From contig JAJEKV010000034.1 in assembly GCA_021234155.1 (NCBI GenBank), positions 2,852,001-2,916,000 on the forward strand: a stretch of DNA of 64,000 bases. Reading direction: 5' to 3'. The notes beneath the pieces were generated by a model. The model searched no databases and was not told where the DNA came from. It was given only the letters and a program-made list of their open reading frames with translations. The translations under genes and the position numbers were made by a program. Shown here one piece after another: positions 21,960-32,187 of this stretch. Origin of the DNA: Isoetes taiwanensis. Lineage: Eukaryota > Streptophyta > Lycopodiopsida > Isoetales > Isoetaceae. Position 1 is the stretch's first letter. Every line of letters begins with the position of its first letter.

Positions 21960-22310
21960 GTGGCTACCTCTACACCCACGGTCCATGCCACGGTGGGAAA
22001 TCAGCAAGTCAACCATGTTCAAATCGATGGAGGTAGTGCAGTCAATCTCATCACGGATAAACTCCGCAAACAAATGGGCATCACCCAACTCTTTCGTGCC
22101 CCATATGACATCAAATTGGCTAATGGCCACATCACGAGACCTCAAGGCGTCACACCTATTCTTCACATCAACATAGGTGATCTCCGCTTTCCCATGGAAT
22201 TTGGAGTGTGGAAAGCTGGCGAAGATCCAGGTGACTATGAAATGCTGGTAGGCAGACCTTTTCTCCGCTTGGGCAAAGAGTATCCATTCTTGGGCCACGG
22301 ACCCGGTTAG
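21960..22310 (+). pseudogene. Aspartic protease domain
   Basis: This 116-codon frame has the active-site triad region VQIDGGSAVNLI, where Asp is followed by Gly-Gly-Ser. This is a known variant of the usual DSG/DTG. Further on are LANGHITRPQGV and a conserved YEMLVGRPFLRLG near the end. The layout fits retropepsin-like proteases of plant Ty3 elements, which cut the Gag-Pol polyprotein. It ends at a frameshift, and the polymerase follows after about 600 bp of decayed sequence. Confidence 0.82.
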
Positions 22311-22930
22311 TCATCAACGATGGTCATCTCAATGCCACCATGGACTTGCAAACAGCGGGGATCATTTCATTGACAATGCGGAACCTTCTCTCGGACATCG
22401 ATTTCGAAGAAGCTCGAATATTTATCAAGTTCGGGCTCCACTGCGAGTGCGCCCTCTGTCATCCTACCCGAATATGTCGATCCTTGGGGAGAAATGACTC
22501 TTGATCAAGGACCAGGTGTGGCTGCCTTACTTGACCCCTATCCGGCTCCTTGCAATCAATCCAACACGTTGATCACTTTTCGATTCGACACTCCCGCAAC
22601 TCCCGTTGATGTACATTTGTCATGAAGCAACCAAGCGCTAGATGACACCGAAAGCAACCTCTCTCTTTTCACCCACGAAAAGTGCCACGATCCGGTTATG
22701 CTCCAACCTCCGCACACATTGTCCGGAACATGAAGTCATACCCCATATTCGGACTCGAAGTCGAGATTGTGGACGTTGGCAACAATCAACTTTGTCGCAT
22801 TCGCAAACCTTCGGCTCCTTATCGTATCAGGCCGTCAATACTGTTCAAAAAATTCAAACACATTTTCGCCTGGAGTTACAAAGATCTTAGGGGAATCAAC
22901 AAAAGCTTGGGGAACTCACCATTCCTACCA
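22311..22930 (+). pseudogene. Protease to polymerase linker, decayed
   Basis: Frames 22642-22890 and 22682-22951 overlap in different phases. The second includes ILFKKFKHIFAWSYKDLRGI, the usual segment just before the polymerase domain in plant Ty3 elements. Nothing else can be assigned. Confidence 0.55.
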
Positions 22931-23620
22931 AATCGATGCACGACCCGGTAGCAACGCGAGCATGTGCTCAACCCTAATTACCGTGATCGCGTCAAGGCGG
23001 AAATTGACAAACTCCTTGCTGCGGGTTTGATCTATGAGGTCAAACATTACGAATGGGTGAGCCCCATTGTCATTGCCCTTAAGCACAATGGTAAGATCGG
23101 CGTTACGTGTAGACTATCGGAAACTCAATCGAGGCCACGGGGCGTGATCATTTTCCACTTCCCTTCGCAGGACCAAGTTCGGAAGAAGTGGTGGACATGA
23201 GATGTACTCCTTTATGGATGGTTTTTCGGCTACAATCGGATCTCCATCAAAGAATCTGATCAACTCAAGACCACTTTCACCACCCGGGGGCACTTTTGCC
23301 TACAAGGTGGTTCCTTTTGGATTATCCAACTCTCCTTCAACATTTCAACGCATCATGCTCTCGGTTTTTTCATGATTTCATGAAGGACAATCCCTTCTTG
23401 CAAATTTTTCAAGATGACTTCTGCGCCTCTGAGTTCCATGGCTGACCATTTGGATAAATTGGAACTCGTCTTCGTAAATGTGATGAGTCAGGCATTAGTC
23501 TCAATCACGAAATGCACCTTTGCGTCACTTACGGTGTTCTGTTAGGCCATGTTGTCGACAAAGCGAGGAATCACCCCGATCCGCCAAAATCGATTGTGTG
23601 CTCAAGGCTCAAGCACCGCC
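22931..23620 (+). pseudogene. Ty3 reverse transcriptase, fragmented
   Basis: Frame 22964-23200 starts LNPNYRDRVKAEIDKLLAAG and includes WVSPIVIALK, the polymerase finger region. Around 23205-23230 YSFMDGF (motif A region) is readable, then VVPFGLSN (motif B region) around 23310, and QDDF in place of the YxDD box around 23410. Each block is in a different frame, so the enzyme is dead. Confidence 0.8.
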
Positions 23621-23733
23621 AATATCAAAGAGACACGCTCTTTCAGGAAAGGTCAATTATTACTCCACCTTCATACGGATGGCAACCATTGCAGATCCCA
23701 TTCATAAACTCACGGTGACGAATCCACACGGGC

Positions 23734-24171
23734 TTGAATTCCTGTGAAGTTGCTTCCAACAGCAATTTGAAGCTTTTGCTTACTCGGGCACGGTTCTTGT
23801 TCCTCCTCAATGGGACAAGCCCTTTCACGCGTTCATGTCGATGTCTGGCGTTTGCTATTGGAGCTGTTCTTTCTCAAGAATATGATGCGACACCGATAAA
23901 CCACATCGCTTCGCCCGGCCGAAAACTCAACCCCTGGCGGCGCAACTATTACGCCACCGGGCGTGAAGCTTTGGGTCTCATTTTACGTGTCCAACGCTTC
24001 CGTCATTACCTTTTGGGCAGTCAAATCAAGTTCTTTGTGGACCACCAAGCACTCCTCTATTTGATCAACAAGTCCACGCCCACGGGCTGCATTTGCTCGT
24101 TGGGTCCTTCTTCTCAAGAATTTGCTCCTTTTGAAATCGTTCATAAAGGTGGCAAATCTCATGTTGTTTAG
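23734..24171 (+). pseudogene. RNase H domain
   Basis: The 145-codon frame holds AIGAVLSQEYDATPINHIAS, NYYATGREALGLI, FRHYLLGSQIKFFVDHQALL and the end HKGGKSHVV. These are the standard blocks of the Ty3 RNase H, which removes RNA from the RNA-DNA hybrid. The frame is open but isolated by frameshifts on both sides. Confidence 0.85.
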
Positions 24172-25250
24172 GATTATCTTTCACGCATCCACACGGATGA
24201 TCCCGGGCGAGGGGTCTCGAGGCGCCTTCCACGATGCTCAACTCTTTTTAGTCACGGCCACTCCACATTGGTTCCATGATTTTCAGCAGTACCTCCTCAC
24301 GGGTGCTCTTCCACGTAAGGCGAGGCGGCTCTCTCACGCCCGGCGACAATCCCGTCGCCATCAATTTTCTCAGGAGGTCCGTGACTACACCATGGTTGCC
24401 GGACATCTCTACAAAAGGGTAAGGACACCATCCTGCGTGAGCGTGTTCTACCTCATGAAGTTCCGGACATTGTTCGAGAAGCTCATCAAGGGCTCGGTGG
24501 TGGTCATTTTCATGGTGACACCACGCACGCAAAAATCCTTCTTCGCGGGTATTATTGGCCCACGCTCTTCAAAGATGCTCACGCCCGCCGCCAAGACGTG
24601 TGACGCTTACCCGCGGGTGGGACACCCACGCCCGTGGCGCTCTTCCCTTGACGCCGGGTCGCCACGCCTACTTCCCTTCAAAGAAATGGGGAATGGACTT
24701 TGTGGGGACCTATAGATCCTCCTGCGAGGCACACTCGCGTCCCGATACATTTAAGTTCTCCGACCTCGCCGCAAATGTATGGAAGCTTGTGCACTTCAGA
24801 CAACCTTTGCTGCAAAGTACGGCTAGAGTCCTCTATCAACAAATCATCACGCGATTCGCTGCCCTAACGGAGCTGGTCAAGGACCGTGGTGTTCATTTCA
24901 TCAATCATACTATCAAAGAGCCGTTTGATTATCTCCGATACATCATCACAAGAGCACACCTTACTATCCTCAAGGCAATGGGTTGGGCGAAAGCACCAAC
25001 AAAACTACGGTCACCATTCTCAAGAAAATTTGTGGCGCTTCCCGCACATTGGCGGACAAAACTTCCCATTGTTCTTTTGGGCCTACAATACTTGTTTCAA
25101 GATTGCTACGGGTCACACTCCTTTTAAATTGGTTTATGGTCGGGGAAGCTCTCATGCCATTTGAATACATCCTTCCAACACTCCGTTTTTCAAGCTCACG
25201 CTCATAATCCACCGGTACCGCTCTCTCAAAGAACGGGTCTATCAATTAGA
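24172..25250 (+). pseudogene. Integrase, HHCC and catalytic core, fragmented
   Basis: Scraps of the integrase are spread over frames 24122-24715, 24555-25127 and 24886-25164. The KWGMDFVG block marks the start of the catalytic core and is in frame 24555-25127. ELVKDRGVHFIN (the core region with the second Asp) and WRTKLPIVLLGLQY follow. The HHCC zinc domain is recognisable only loosely around 24480-24600. Integrase joins element DNA to the target. Confidence 0.72.
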
Positions 25251-25254
25251 GCAG

Positions 25255-25590
25255 TTGGATGAACTTGAAGGGATGCTTATATTCGTGTTCTTCATGGACA
25301 ATGATTTGCAAAAATCTTTACATGACAAACGTTTGAAGACAAAAACATTCAAAGAAGGAGATTTGGTTCTTCTTTATGATTCAGTACAAAATTTTCCGGG
25401 TAAACTCAAGTTTCGTTGGCTTGGCCCTTATCAAATTGTTCAAGTGGTTAGACCCCAGATTTTTCCAACTTCATTTGAGTTAGATGGCACTCCATTACCT
25501 ACATTGGTTAATGGTTTTCGTCTCAAAGCATTTCATCATACGAAAGTGAACATCAAACACGAGAGACAGTTCAAGAAGCAAACACCATGA
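25255..25590 (+). pseudogene. Integrase C-terminal GPY domain
   Basis: This 111-codon frame is the best-preserved part of the integrase. It has HDKRLKTKTFKEGDLVLLYD and KFRWLGPYQIVQVV, the GPY/F signature of Ty3 integrases. It ends at 25590 with no chromodomain, which argues against the chromovirus branch. A non-coding stretch follows before the extra 3' frames. Confidence 0.88.
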
Positions 25591-26437
25591 GAAAGTGACT
25601 AGAAAGGTGGTAGATTATATTATAGTGGAGATTTTTTACAAAATGTGGGCGCAGCCCGGCTATTTCTCGCTATGGGCTTTGCCCTATATACAAAAGCGGG
25701 CTCGAGAGCCCTATTTACTCGATCCCTACGAGGAAAAACCCTCTACTCGGGCCCGGGCGAGAGGTGATGCGGAGGAGATGGTAGAGGTTCTGCTTTCGGA
25801 TCCCAGCGAATGCGAGAACCACCTCCATCCCGTTGGTCTTGGTCGGGATGTTCACCATCCCGGCACACCGCCCGTCCATGCGAATGCCACGGTTGTGGCG
25901 GCGCCGAGAGATCGAACAATTCATCTTACAAGTGATCCACTCACGGCGGTTAGTGGGCATTGTGCAATCTTCGTTCAAGCCCGGCCGACCATCTTGGCGC
26001 CATCGGATGCCTTCGTTTCTCGGTTCGTCTTATATAGCCAACCGAGGAACTCCTTGTCGGCGTGGACCAATCACACACATCGCCAACATGTTTGCAATGC
26101 AAGGCTGTTTCTAAAAGAGAATCTGTTCTCCCCGCCGCATATCTAGCCATGGTACCTTCCGACACATTCCTTTTAATGATATCCCACGCCGAAGTTGCCC
26201 GGCATTGAATGCCATTCCTTCTTTCCACGCCCGTCGAACATTAATGGGTGTCCTTTGCCATCTGTCACATCCGATCTTTCTTTCACGTCTCATCCTCACC
26301 GTTCATTGCTTCTCCCTTACGTTTTTTGGGACTTAGCCAAATTTTTGCCTCTCAATACCCTTCTTCGCATCTTTTGACACCTGGCACCATCAACGGTTCC
26401 AGTTTCGCACTCTTCATACCTCTTAAGCCTCCGGTTT

Positions 26438-26974
26438 ATGCGCCCTAAAAACACACCTTTTCGTTCCTCTGCGCCTTTGTCCTCCGTGCTCGACTTTCGT
26501 CTTCCGCCTTTGGCATCCCTCTTCGTTCCGCACATCATTCCCATGGCTGCCCCAAGATTTTCTACACTTCAAGCTACTGCTCCCAAGGATCCGGCCCTTT
26601 TTGCATCTGTATCCTTCTTGACGCCCACTTTCCGTGAAGCCCTTGTTGGCCCCAATAAAGAAGTCGCTGAACGACACCAGCTTTACGAATTCTCTCAAAT
26701 GGAGCTTCCGGCTCCAAATCCTGACCAGTTGCAGCAGTTCATCGCCAATATCGTTAACAGCCCGCAAGGTTACACCACTGTGGTCGATGGCACCACTATT
26801 TCATTGACTCAACATTTGATTTCTGAGGTATTTCATATTCCCTTGCACACCCCTTGTGTATCATGGTTGCGCTTTATCAGGATATCGATGTCCACGAGTT
26901 TGGTGCACCCCGCTTATCATGCCAATGTCCATCGCCCCGACCAATATCGACAAGCCTCACGAGACCTTTGTTAA
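26438..26974 (+). pseudogene. Extra 3' frame 1, plant-transposon-protein-like
   Basis: The 178-codon frame lies about 850 bp after the integrase. A second ATG at about 26543 (MAAPRFSTLQ) may be the real start. The peptide has FREALVGPNKEVAERHQLYE and TISLTQHLISEVFHIP. These are reminiscent of the putative plant transposon protein domains found downstream of pol in Tat/Athila-type elements (inference from pattern). The frame continues with shifts into 26856-27638, which reads ATHSKHHIDWPQMMFYRLL. Confidence 0.55.
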
Positions 26975-28131
26975 ATTTCTGTGGCGAAAATTCCTTGGGT
27001 ATTCTATCAAGAACACCCATATCAATAAGCCTTTCTATAACCTGGTCCTCACTGCTACACACTCCAAACACCACATAGATTGGCCCCAAATGATGTTCTA
27101 TCGTCTTCTCCAAGAAATGGACCGCCTTCGGGGTACCACTTCCATTTCTGAAGTTTCTGTGGGAGGGCACTTTCAAGCCCTCATCCGTCATTACTTCCCT
27201 CCCACACCACCAAATTCTCATAATTCCACTCAGCGCTCCCTTCCAATCACTCACCAAGTTGGCACATCACGCCCGTCTTCCCCTGGTCATGACCACAGTC
27301 ACACTCATGTCACTGTCTCCTCCTCCGCTACACCATCCACTTCACACCATTTTTCCCAGACCTCCCAAACCAGGCACCACAACACCCTCGTCAGTTGTTG
27401 TATCAGTATCAGCGAGGATGCTCAAGCTGCTTTGCTCTTAAGTTACAAGAATCCCAAGGCGGCTCTTATGAGCGGGGTTCAACGGGCTTTTCGAGGCCTC
27501 CGATGCGGTACACCAAGACCTCCAAGCCGCAAGCTGCCCAAGTTGCAACTTTGGAGGCCAAACTTCAAGACAAGCATGAAGCTCTCTTACGGGCTCATGC
27601 GGATCTCAAAAGTACACAAGCTCAAGTCAGCCAACTAGCGGTCCAAAGAGGCTCAGCTCAATCAGAAATTCAGACTTTTATTGGAGCACAACAAGTCCAA
27701 AGCAGCTCGACGAGTACCAAGGACTTGGATATTGCTAAACTCAATGCCTTGTACTTTCGAACCGTGTGAAAATTTCAGCTCAAGTTCAAAATCTTTCAGC
27801 CCGGGGACGCTCAAGTCAGCCTCCTCATCGGCTTTCGGCTTTCTACACGCGGACCTCTCCGACTCACCTCTCTTCAAGATCAAAACGGAGGTGCGTAAAA
27901 GCGAGAAAATACTAGATGGACGGAGATTGCCGTGTTTCGTCTCAATACCGGGAAATCTTCCTCCTGGTCAATCCTTCTCGAACGGGTCCGTGACCCGATC
28001 CACACCTGCTACTCGAAAGGGACAATCGGATCCGCGGATCTCGAACAACGGCTGCGGCAAGCTATTGAGTCTGGCGATGAGGCTCAAGCAAAACTTGACG
28101 CCGTGACCGCAATTCTTCACGAGAATGCCGG
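26975..28131 (+). pseudogene. Extra 3' region, linker and coiled coil
   Basis: Overlapping frames (26856-27638, 27395-27769, 27932-28135) are open here. One reads AQVATLEAKLQDKHEALL and HADLKSTQAQVSQLAV, a regular heptad pattern of a coiled coil. A Pro/Ser/Thr/His-rich linker precedes it. No catalytic motif is visible. It seems to belong with the frames on either side as one large decayed protein. Confidence 0.5.
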
Positions 28132-28869
28132 TTGACTTCGGCTCCCTCCGCTATCATGATTATGTGGTTGCTCGGCGCCACCTCTTCCTTTCAAAGTGGC
28201 ACGCGGCCGATGGCCCAATGGATATCCCGGCGGGCTGATTTTCTTCGGATTTGGCCAGAACTCTCCATTGAAGACAAAGGGTTGTGCTGTGCCCTTGTTG
28301 TCTTTGATCTCATACACTGTGCCGATCCAGACTTTCTCACCTTCCGAGTGGTTCAGCCCATGGCTTATATCTTTCATGATTTCTATCTGGGTGATACACA
28401 GGAAAACTTTGGAAATGGGCCACGCCAGCTTTTCCAGGGTGACCCAACTGTGCAATGGGTGCTTCAGGATAACAATCCATATCTTGCGGATCCTGCTCAG
28501 ACCCAAACTCTTCATCAGGAGTACATGCCTGAGCTTGCCAATCATTTATCTCTCTGGCAAGCGGAAGCGCTGCAACAAATTAGGAAGTATCTAGGACATC
28601 CCGAAGATCTTCCCTATGCACAAATTTATATGCAGCACCTCGCTGGTTACAATCAGTTACAAGCTCTGTTGGATAGCAAGACGGTCCCCACGGGATGGGA
28701 TAGCCCTCCTGTCAACTCTCAGCTCTCTGCTTCTCTTTGGGATCGTTGGTGTCAGGCACTTGATCCCATCTTGTCGATCGATTCGGGAGATCGCTTTCGG
28801 AACCCACGCCGGGCATGGTTCCTTCTCCCTATGCTTCCCTGGGCGTACCTCCACGCCCCAGGTTCCTGA
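28132..28869 (+). CDS. Extra 3' frame 2, unknown protein of 245 aa
   Basis: This is an uninterrupted frame of 245 codons on the sense strand of the LTR element. It is Trp-rich and helical in look (RADFLRIWPELSIEDKGL, HLSLWQAEALQQIRKYLGH) with no signal peptide or clear membrane segment. After a frame change the same protein seems to go on at 28815-29096 (TTNWIYIANGVVGNRLMDAL). I do not recognise the fold. Its position between integrase and 3' LTR matches the third coding region of large plant Ty3 elements. A captured host sequence is another possibility. Confidence 0.5.
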   Translation: MTSAPSAIMIMWLLGATSSFQSGTRPMAQWISRRADFLRIWPELSIEDKGLCCALVVFDLIHCADPDFLTFRVVQPMAYIFHDFYLGDTQENFGNGPRQLFQGDPTVQWVLQDNNPYLADPAQTQTLHQEYMPELANHLSLWQAEALQQIRKYLGHPEDLPYAQIYMQHLAGYNQLQALLDSKTVPTGWDSPPVNSQLSASLWDRWCQALDPILSIDSGDRFRNPRRAWFLLPMLPWAYLHAPGS

Positions 28870-29096
28870 CTTCTGATTGGCGCCTTCCTTTTTGGACCAA
28901 GGTCATGGATGGTCATGCAGGCTGGACACCACCTCAGATCTCGACGGATCTCCGGTGGGATCCACGTTTTGTTCGCCGCTCACATTGGGCGGAAGGTGCC
29001 ACTGACAACACCACCAATTGGATCTACATTGCTAATGGCGTGGTTGGCAACAGGCTCATGGATGCGCTTCATGGTCTCAACACCTTCTTGCGGTAA
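28815..29096 (+). pseudogene. Continuation of extra 3' frame 2 after a frameshift
   Basis: 93 codons with WTPPQISTDLRWDPRFVRRS and NTTNWIYIANGVVGNRLMDA. It overlaps the end of the previous frame, and both keep ordinary amino-acid usage, so a single frameshift near 28865 is the simplest reading. Past 29096 the frames become short up to the purine tract. Confidence 0.45.
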
Positions 29097-29503
29097 TGCC
29101 TCCACCTCACCTCGGGATCCTTACATCCATCTTCAAGCGGGATTTTGCGCTTGCCCTCAAATGCATTTTGCTAAGCTCCTTAAATCGGCGTCCCCATTTT
29201 TCAATGCAATCCAAATGCCCGTCGGTGCCTTTGGCCTTCGGAACTGTCTCCTCATGGAATGTCGGGTACATTTCTTCAGGCGTGACGCTTGCCCTTGAAG
29301 ACATGGTCCGCTCTCGCTTTCTTATAGATGCCGATCCACGCCCTTGGCCAAAACACTCCTCAAGCTCTTCAATCACGCCGGGGATCTCATAAGCCGATTA
29401 CCATAATGGTGCCCGGCCCTCACTCCCCGTGAGGATCACTTTCAGTAGATGGCTTCCCGCCCTCAAACGCTTCCTCCTTTTCTTCACTCACTCAGTGTCA
29501 TTT
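29097..29503 (+). other. 3' untranslated part of the LTR element
   Basis: Short overlapping frames only (such as 28909-29298 and 29096-29392). No domain seen. The sequence runs into the purine-rich tract and the 3' LTR. Confidence 0.5.
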
Positions 29504-29514
29504 GGTGGGGGGAG
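29504..29514 (+). promoter_or_regulatory. Polypurine tract
   Basis: GGTGGGGGGAG lies directly before the 3' LTR (TGTTAG at 29515). This is the expected primer for plus-strand DNA synthesis in an LTR retrotransposon. Confidence 0.85.
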
Positions 29515-30089
29515 TGTTAGTCCTGTGCCTCCTGTGTACAGGACTATTCATGCATCTGACTGACCAGGTGTCAAGCTCAAGGATCCTCGATCAACCACGG
29601 GTCCGGACATCCAAGGCTCCATGAAGACCAAGCAGCAGACCACGCATCAAAAGCCTTTGGTCACAACAAGAGGCGCCCGCTCGGACAAGTGATTGACATC
29701 CACCGCGCTGGCGTCAAGTGATTCTAGGCACTTCAAGAGGCACCGCCAACATTCCTCGCAGAAGGGCCTCCTTCGAGGAGTCGCAGAGATCGAATGAGTG
29801 TCTATATTGGGCCCAAGGCCATTGTACTATATATATGAGTAGAGTTAGCTCATAAGTTTTTAGATGAGTTTTGAGTCTTGTCTCTTTTCAGTTTTCTCTC
29901 TATTGCGAGAGCTCATGTATTTTCATCATTGATATCAAGGAAGCTTATCATCTTTCTCTCATTTGTTCTGTTCTCTTCTTTTTCTTCTCTTTTCAAGAAA
30001 AATCCGTGACATAGTCCCCAGGACTCTCTGTTAGATCCACGGGTCCTCCACAGAGGGTCTTCGAGGAGTTCGAACCCGGACCCCAAACA
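29515..30089 (+). repeat. 3' LTR
   Basis: 575 bp, starting TGTTAG and ending CCCCAAACA, homologous along its length to the 5' LTR with many small indels. It carries the same TATATATA box and CTCATGTATTTTCATCATTG block. Confidence 0.92.
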
Positions 30090-30526
30090 AGGAGCATGTT
30101 GATGTTCCGCATGCGAAATCTGATGGTCTCTTCCTCCTATTCATTTACAACAGCTCGCCCTCGTCTCCAAAAGACTTGTTTGTTCTGACTTTTTGCTTCC
30201 TTAAACTTCTTCAGTTCTTCTTTCTTGGTCATATACTGTTCTTTCGTCAAGTCTTCATTTATCCAAACACTCTGGCCTTTCAGAATAGATCGTTTTCTGA
30301 GCACATTCAATCTATTTTCCTTCTCTCGAAACTTTATGACTATGTGGCGGTTCCAATCTGCCTTTTTGCCTACTCGAAAGGCCTCTGTTATTCCAGCAGA
30401 AGCAATCTGCATTCTTGATTCCAGAAAATTTTCTACAACCTGTTTTGTTTGCTCATTATTTTCTTCTGGTAACCCAATTAACCTGAGATTTAATGCTCTA
30501 TTCCTCCTGTCCTGCTCTTCTATGAA
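30090..30526 (-). mobile_element. LINE E, 5' part beyond the LTR insertion
   Basis: This holds the ORF1 end and the first codons of ORF2 of LINE E. On the minus strand the reading RFRMRNINML runs up to the LTR boundary at 30090 and continues as TDTKIRSM on the far side (about 19050). This aligns with IWNINRLTIDKTLS in LINE C. The element is 5'-truncated at about 30526 inside ORF1 (FIEEQ), where it meets the truncated 5' end of LINE F head to head. Confidence 0.85.
30137..30526 (-). pseudogene. LINE E ORF1 C-terminal domain
   Basis: The uninterrupted part reads FIEEQDRRNRALNLRLIGLP, then AFRVGKKADWNRHIVIKF, then SVWINEDLTKEQ and a basic end. This is the RRM-like and C-terminal part of an L1-type ORF1 protein. 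The coiled coil is missing through truncation. The first ~45 residues of the open frame (30527-30664) are antisense LINE F sequence, not ORF1. Confidence 0.85.
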
Positions 30527-30895
30527 GTGCCATCCCATCGGCTTGGGGTGGAGATTGGTCGATGGAATGATATCCCTCATGAAGTTAGATGCTGTAAAAT
30601 GTGTGATTTGCAGGTGGTTGAAGATGAACATCATGTGCTTATAGGTTGTCCATCTTACAGACATATACGAGGTAAGTATGGCATTAATGTATCCACTTTA
30701 GTAGATTTTTTTGATCTACCTGGGCGTGATACAGGCAAATTTATAAGGGAGATTCTGGATAGAAGAGAACATGTTTTAAATATTTTAAATAAAACTAATA
30801 CTACTATGAGGGAAGAAGAGGATGGAGAGTCCACTGCATTCATGTCTGAGGATGCATTGGATGAATTTTTTTATAATTTTGAATGTAGCCATTGA
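30527..30895 (+). pseudogene. LINE F ORF2 C-terminus with knuckle
   Basis: The 122-codon frame reads HRLGVEIGRWNDIPHEV, then the knuckle CKMCDLQVVEDEHHVLIGC with C, C, H and C all present, then a helical region and a stop at the end of FECSH. It is intact from the truncation point to the stop codon, which sits one base upstream of the terminal hairpin. Confidence 0.85.
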
Positions 30896-30926
30896 ACGTC
30901 TCATAGACCTGGTGGTCTGCAGACAT
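30896..30926 (+). other. LINE F terminal two-tier hairpin
   Basis: Outer stem GTCT/AGAC within ACGTCT/AGACAT (one base change from the LINE G copy), inner stem AGACC/GGTCT with loop TGGT. Confidence 0.78.
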
Positions 30927-30952
30927 GACTAATAAACATTTCATTTCATTTC

Positions 30953-30954
<2 letters not shown>

Positions 30955-31019
<65 letters not shown>

Positions 31020-31035
31020 TCTCTCTTCTCTCTCT

Positions 31036-31115
<80 letters not shown>
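30955..31115. repeat. Palindromic (CT)n(AG)n microsatellite joining LINE F and LINE G tails
   Basis: About 55 bp of CT, a short mixed TCTCTCTTCTC stretch, then about 75 bp of AG. Because the flanking LINE tails are also inverted copies, the two strands read almost the same across the junction. Confidence 0.95.
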
Positions 31116-31118
<3 letters not shown>

Positions 31119-31144
31119 GAAATGAAATGAAATGTTTATTAGTC

Positions 31145-31175
31145 ACGTCTGCAGACCACCAGGTCTATGAGACGT
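31145..31175 (-). other. LINE G terminal two-tier hairpin
   Basis: Outer stem ACGTCT/AGACGT (6 bp), inner stem AGACC/GGTCT. It differs from the LINE F copy by one base in the outer stem. Confidence 0.8.
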
Positions 31176-32137
31176 TCAATGGCTACATTCAAAATTATAA
31201 AAAAATTCATCCAATGCATCCTCAGACATGAATGCAGTGGACTCTCCATCCTCTTCTTCCCTCATAGTAGTATTAGTTTTATTTAAAATATTTAAAACAT
31301 GTTCTCTTCTATCCTAATCTCCTTTATAAATTTGCTCAGCATGCGCTGTGTAGATCAAAAAAATCTACTAAAGTGGATACATTAATGCCATACTTACCTC
31401 AGATATGTCTCAGAAGATGGACAACCTATAAGCACATGATGTTCATCTTCAACCGAAATCACACATTTTACAAAGATCTAACTTCATGAGGGATATCATT
31501 CCATCGACCAATCTCCACCCCAAGCCGATGGGAGCTAAGCCGCGATTACGCTGGTTCCATGTCTAAGCTTGAGCGATACCCTTCCGGTGTGTACTTACCC
31601 TCTTGCATGTTAGGGTTAATATATTGCATATAAAATGCCTTTTTTTTGCTTCGAACCCTCCTTTTTGCTTACTAATAACATGCTCATATACCCATGTTCT
31701 AATGTCGGAATGATTCTCACTTTCGGATCTTGTATGTTTAACCCCCACTTTCCCATCCATGCTTCAATGTCAGATACCAGCCTTTATCTTTTTGTTTCTT
31801 CTAGGGCTAACCATGGAAAGCTATCATTAGCCATTTCAAACCGCACCTTATGAAGATATCGTAAGCACTCCCATAAAGCCAGCCTCTAAAGGCATCAATC
31901 CACATTCCACAAGCATCATGTCATCGGCGTTTGTGCTTTAACCCCCAATTCAAATCTTAGAAACTTTTTTTTTGAACTTTTTTCTATTTTCTTCCATGTG
32001 TCACCTTTAGCCGGGCCCCATACTTCACATCCATACAATAGTACCGTTTGAACAAGCACTTTATAGAGCATTCTCTTTATGTCAAATTTCCATATCTCGC
32101 TTTTATTACTGCGTTGCATACTATACAAGGCTTTCAA
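31176..32137 (-). pseudogene. LINE G ORF2 C-terminal part, broken
   Basis: Frames 31563-31760 and 31916-32137 carry MKALYSMQRSNKSEIWKF and VLLYGCEVWGPAKG, matching LINE E residues of about 357-400. The knuckle region near 31430-31500 is out of frame. The end is almost identical to LINE F. Confidence 0.8.
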
Positions 32138-32187
32138 TGCCGTGATTCACCCTATGTTCTGTAGCATCATTCCAAGCGGGGCTCTTA

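Larger units (their letters stand above)
19055..30089 (+). mobile_element. Ty3-type LTR retrotransposon (about 11 kb), degenerate
   Basis: Two LTRs of 583 and 575 bp flank gag, protease, reverse transcriptase, RNase H and integrase in Ty3 order, followed by about 3.9 kb of further reading frames before a purine-rich tract. Frameshifts occur throughout. The two LTRs differ by many substitutions and indels, so the insertion is not recent. No chromodomain is visible after the integrase. The extra 3' coding region and overall size recall the plant Tat/Athila branch (inference). It is inserted in LINE E, and the flanks GTGAG (left) and AGGAG (right) are an imperfect 5-bp duplication. Confidence 0.92.
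30527..30955 (+). mobile_element. LINE F: short 3' fragment on the plus strand
   Basis: The only clear plus-strand LINE in the window. It begins inside ORF2 (SHRLGVEIGRW) and ends with a hairpin and ATTTC units running into (CT)n. Its sequence is nearly identical to the end of LINE G in inverted orientation. Confidence 0.9.

Noticed and set aside
30090-30955. One twin-primed (5'-inverted) LINE
   Set aside because: The inverted part continues across the LTR insertion into LINE E, which has its own 3' end and tail and belongs to another subfamily.
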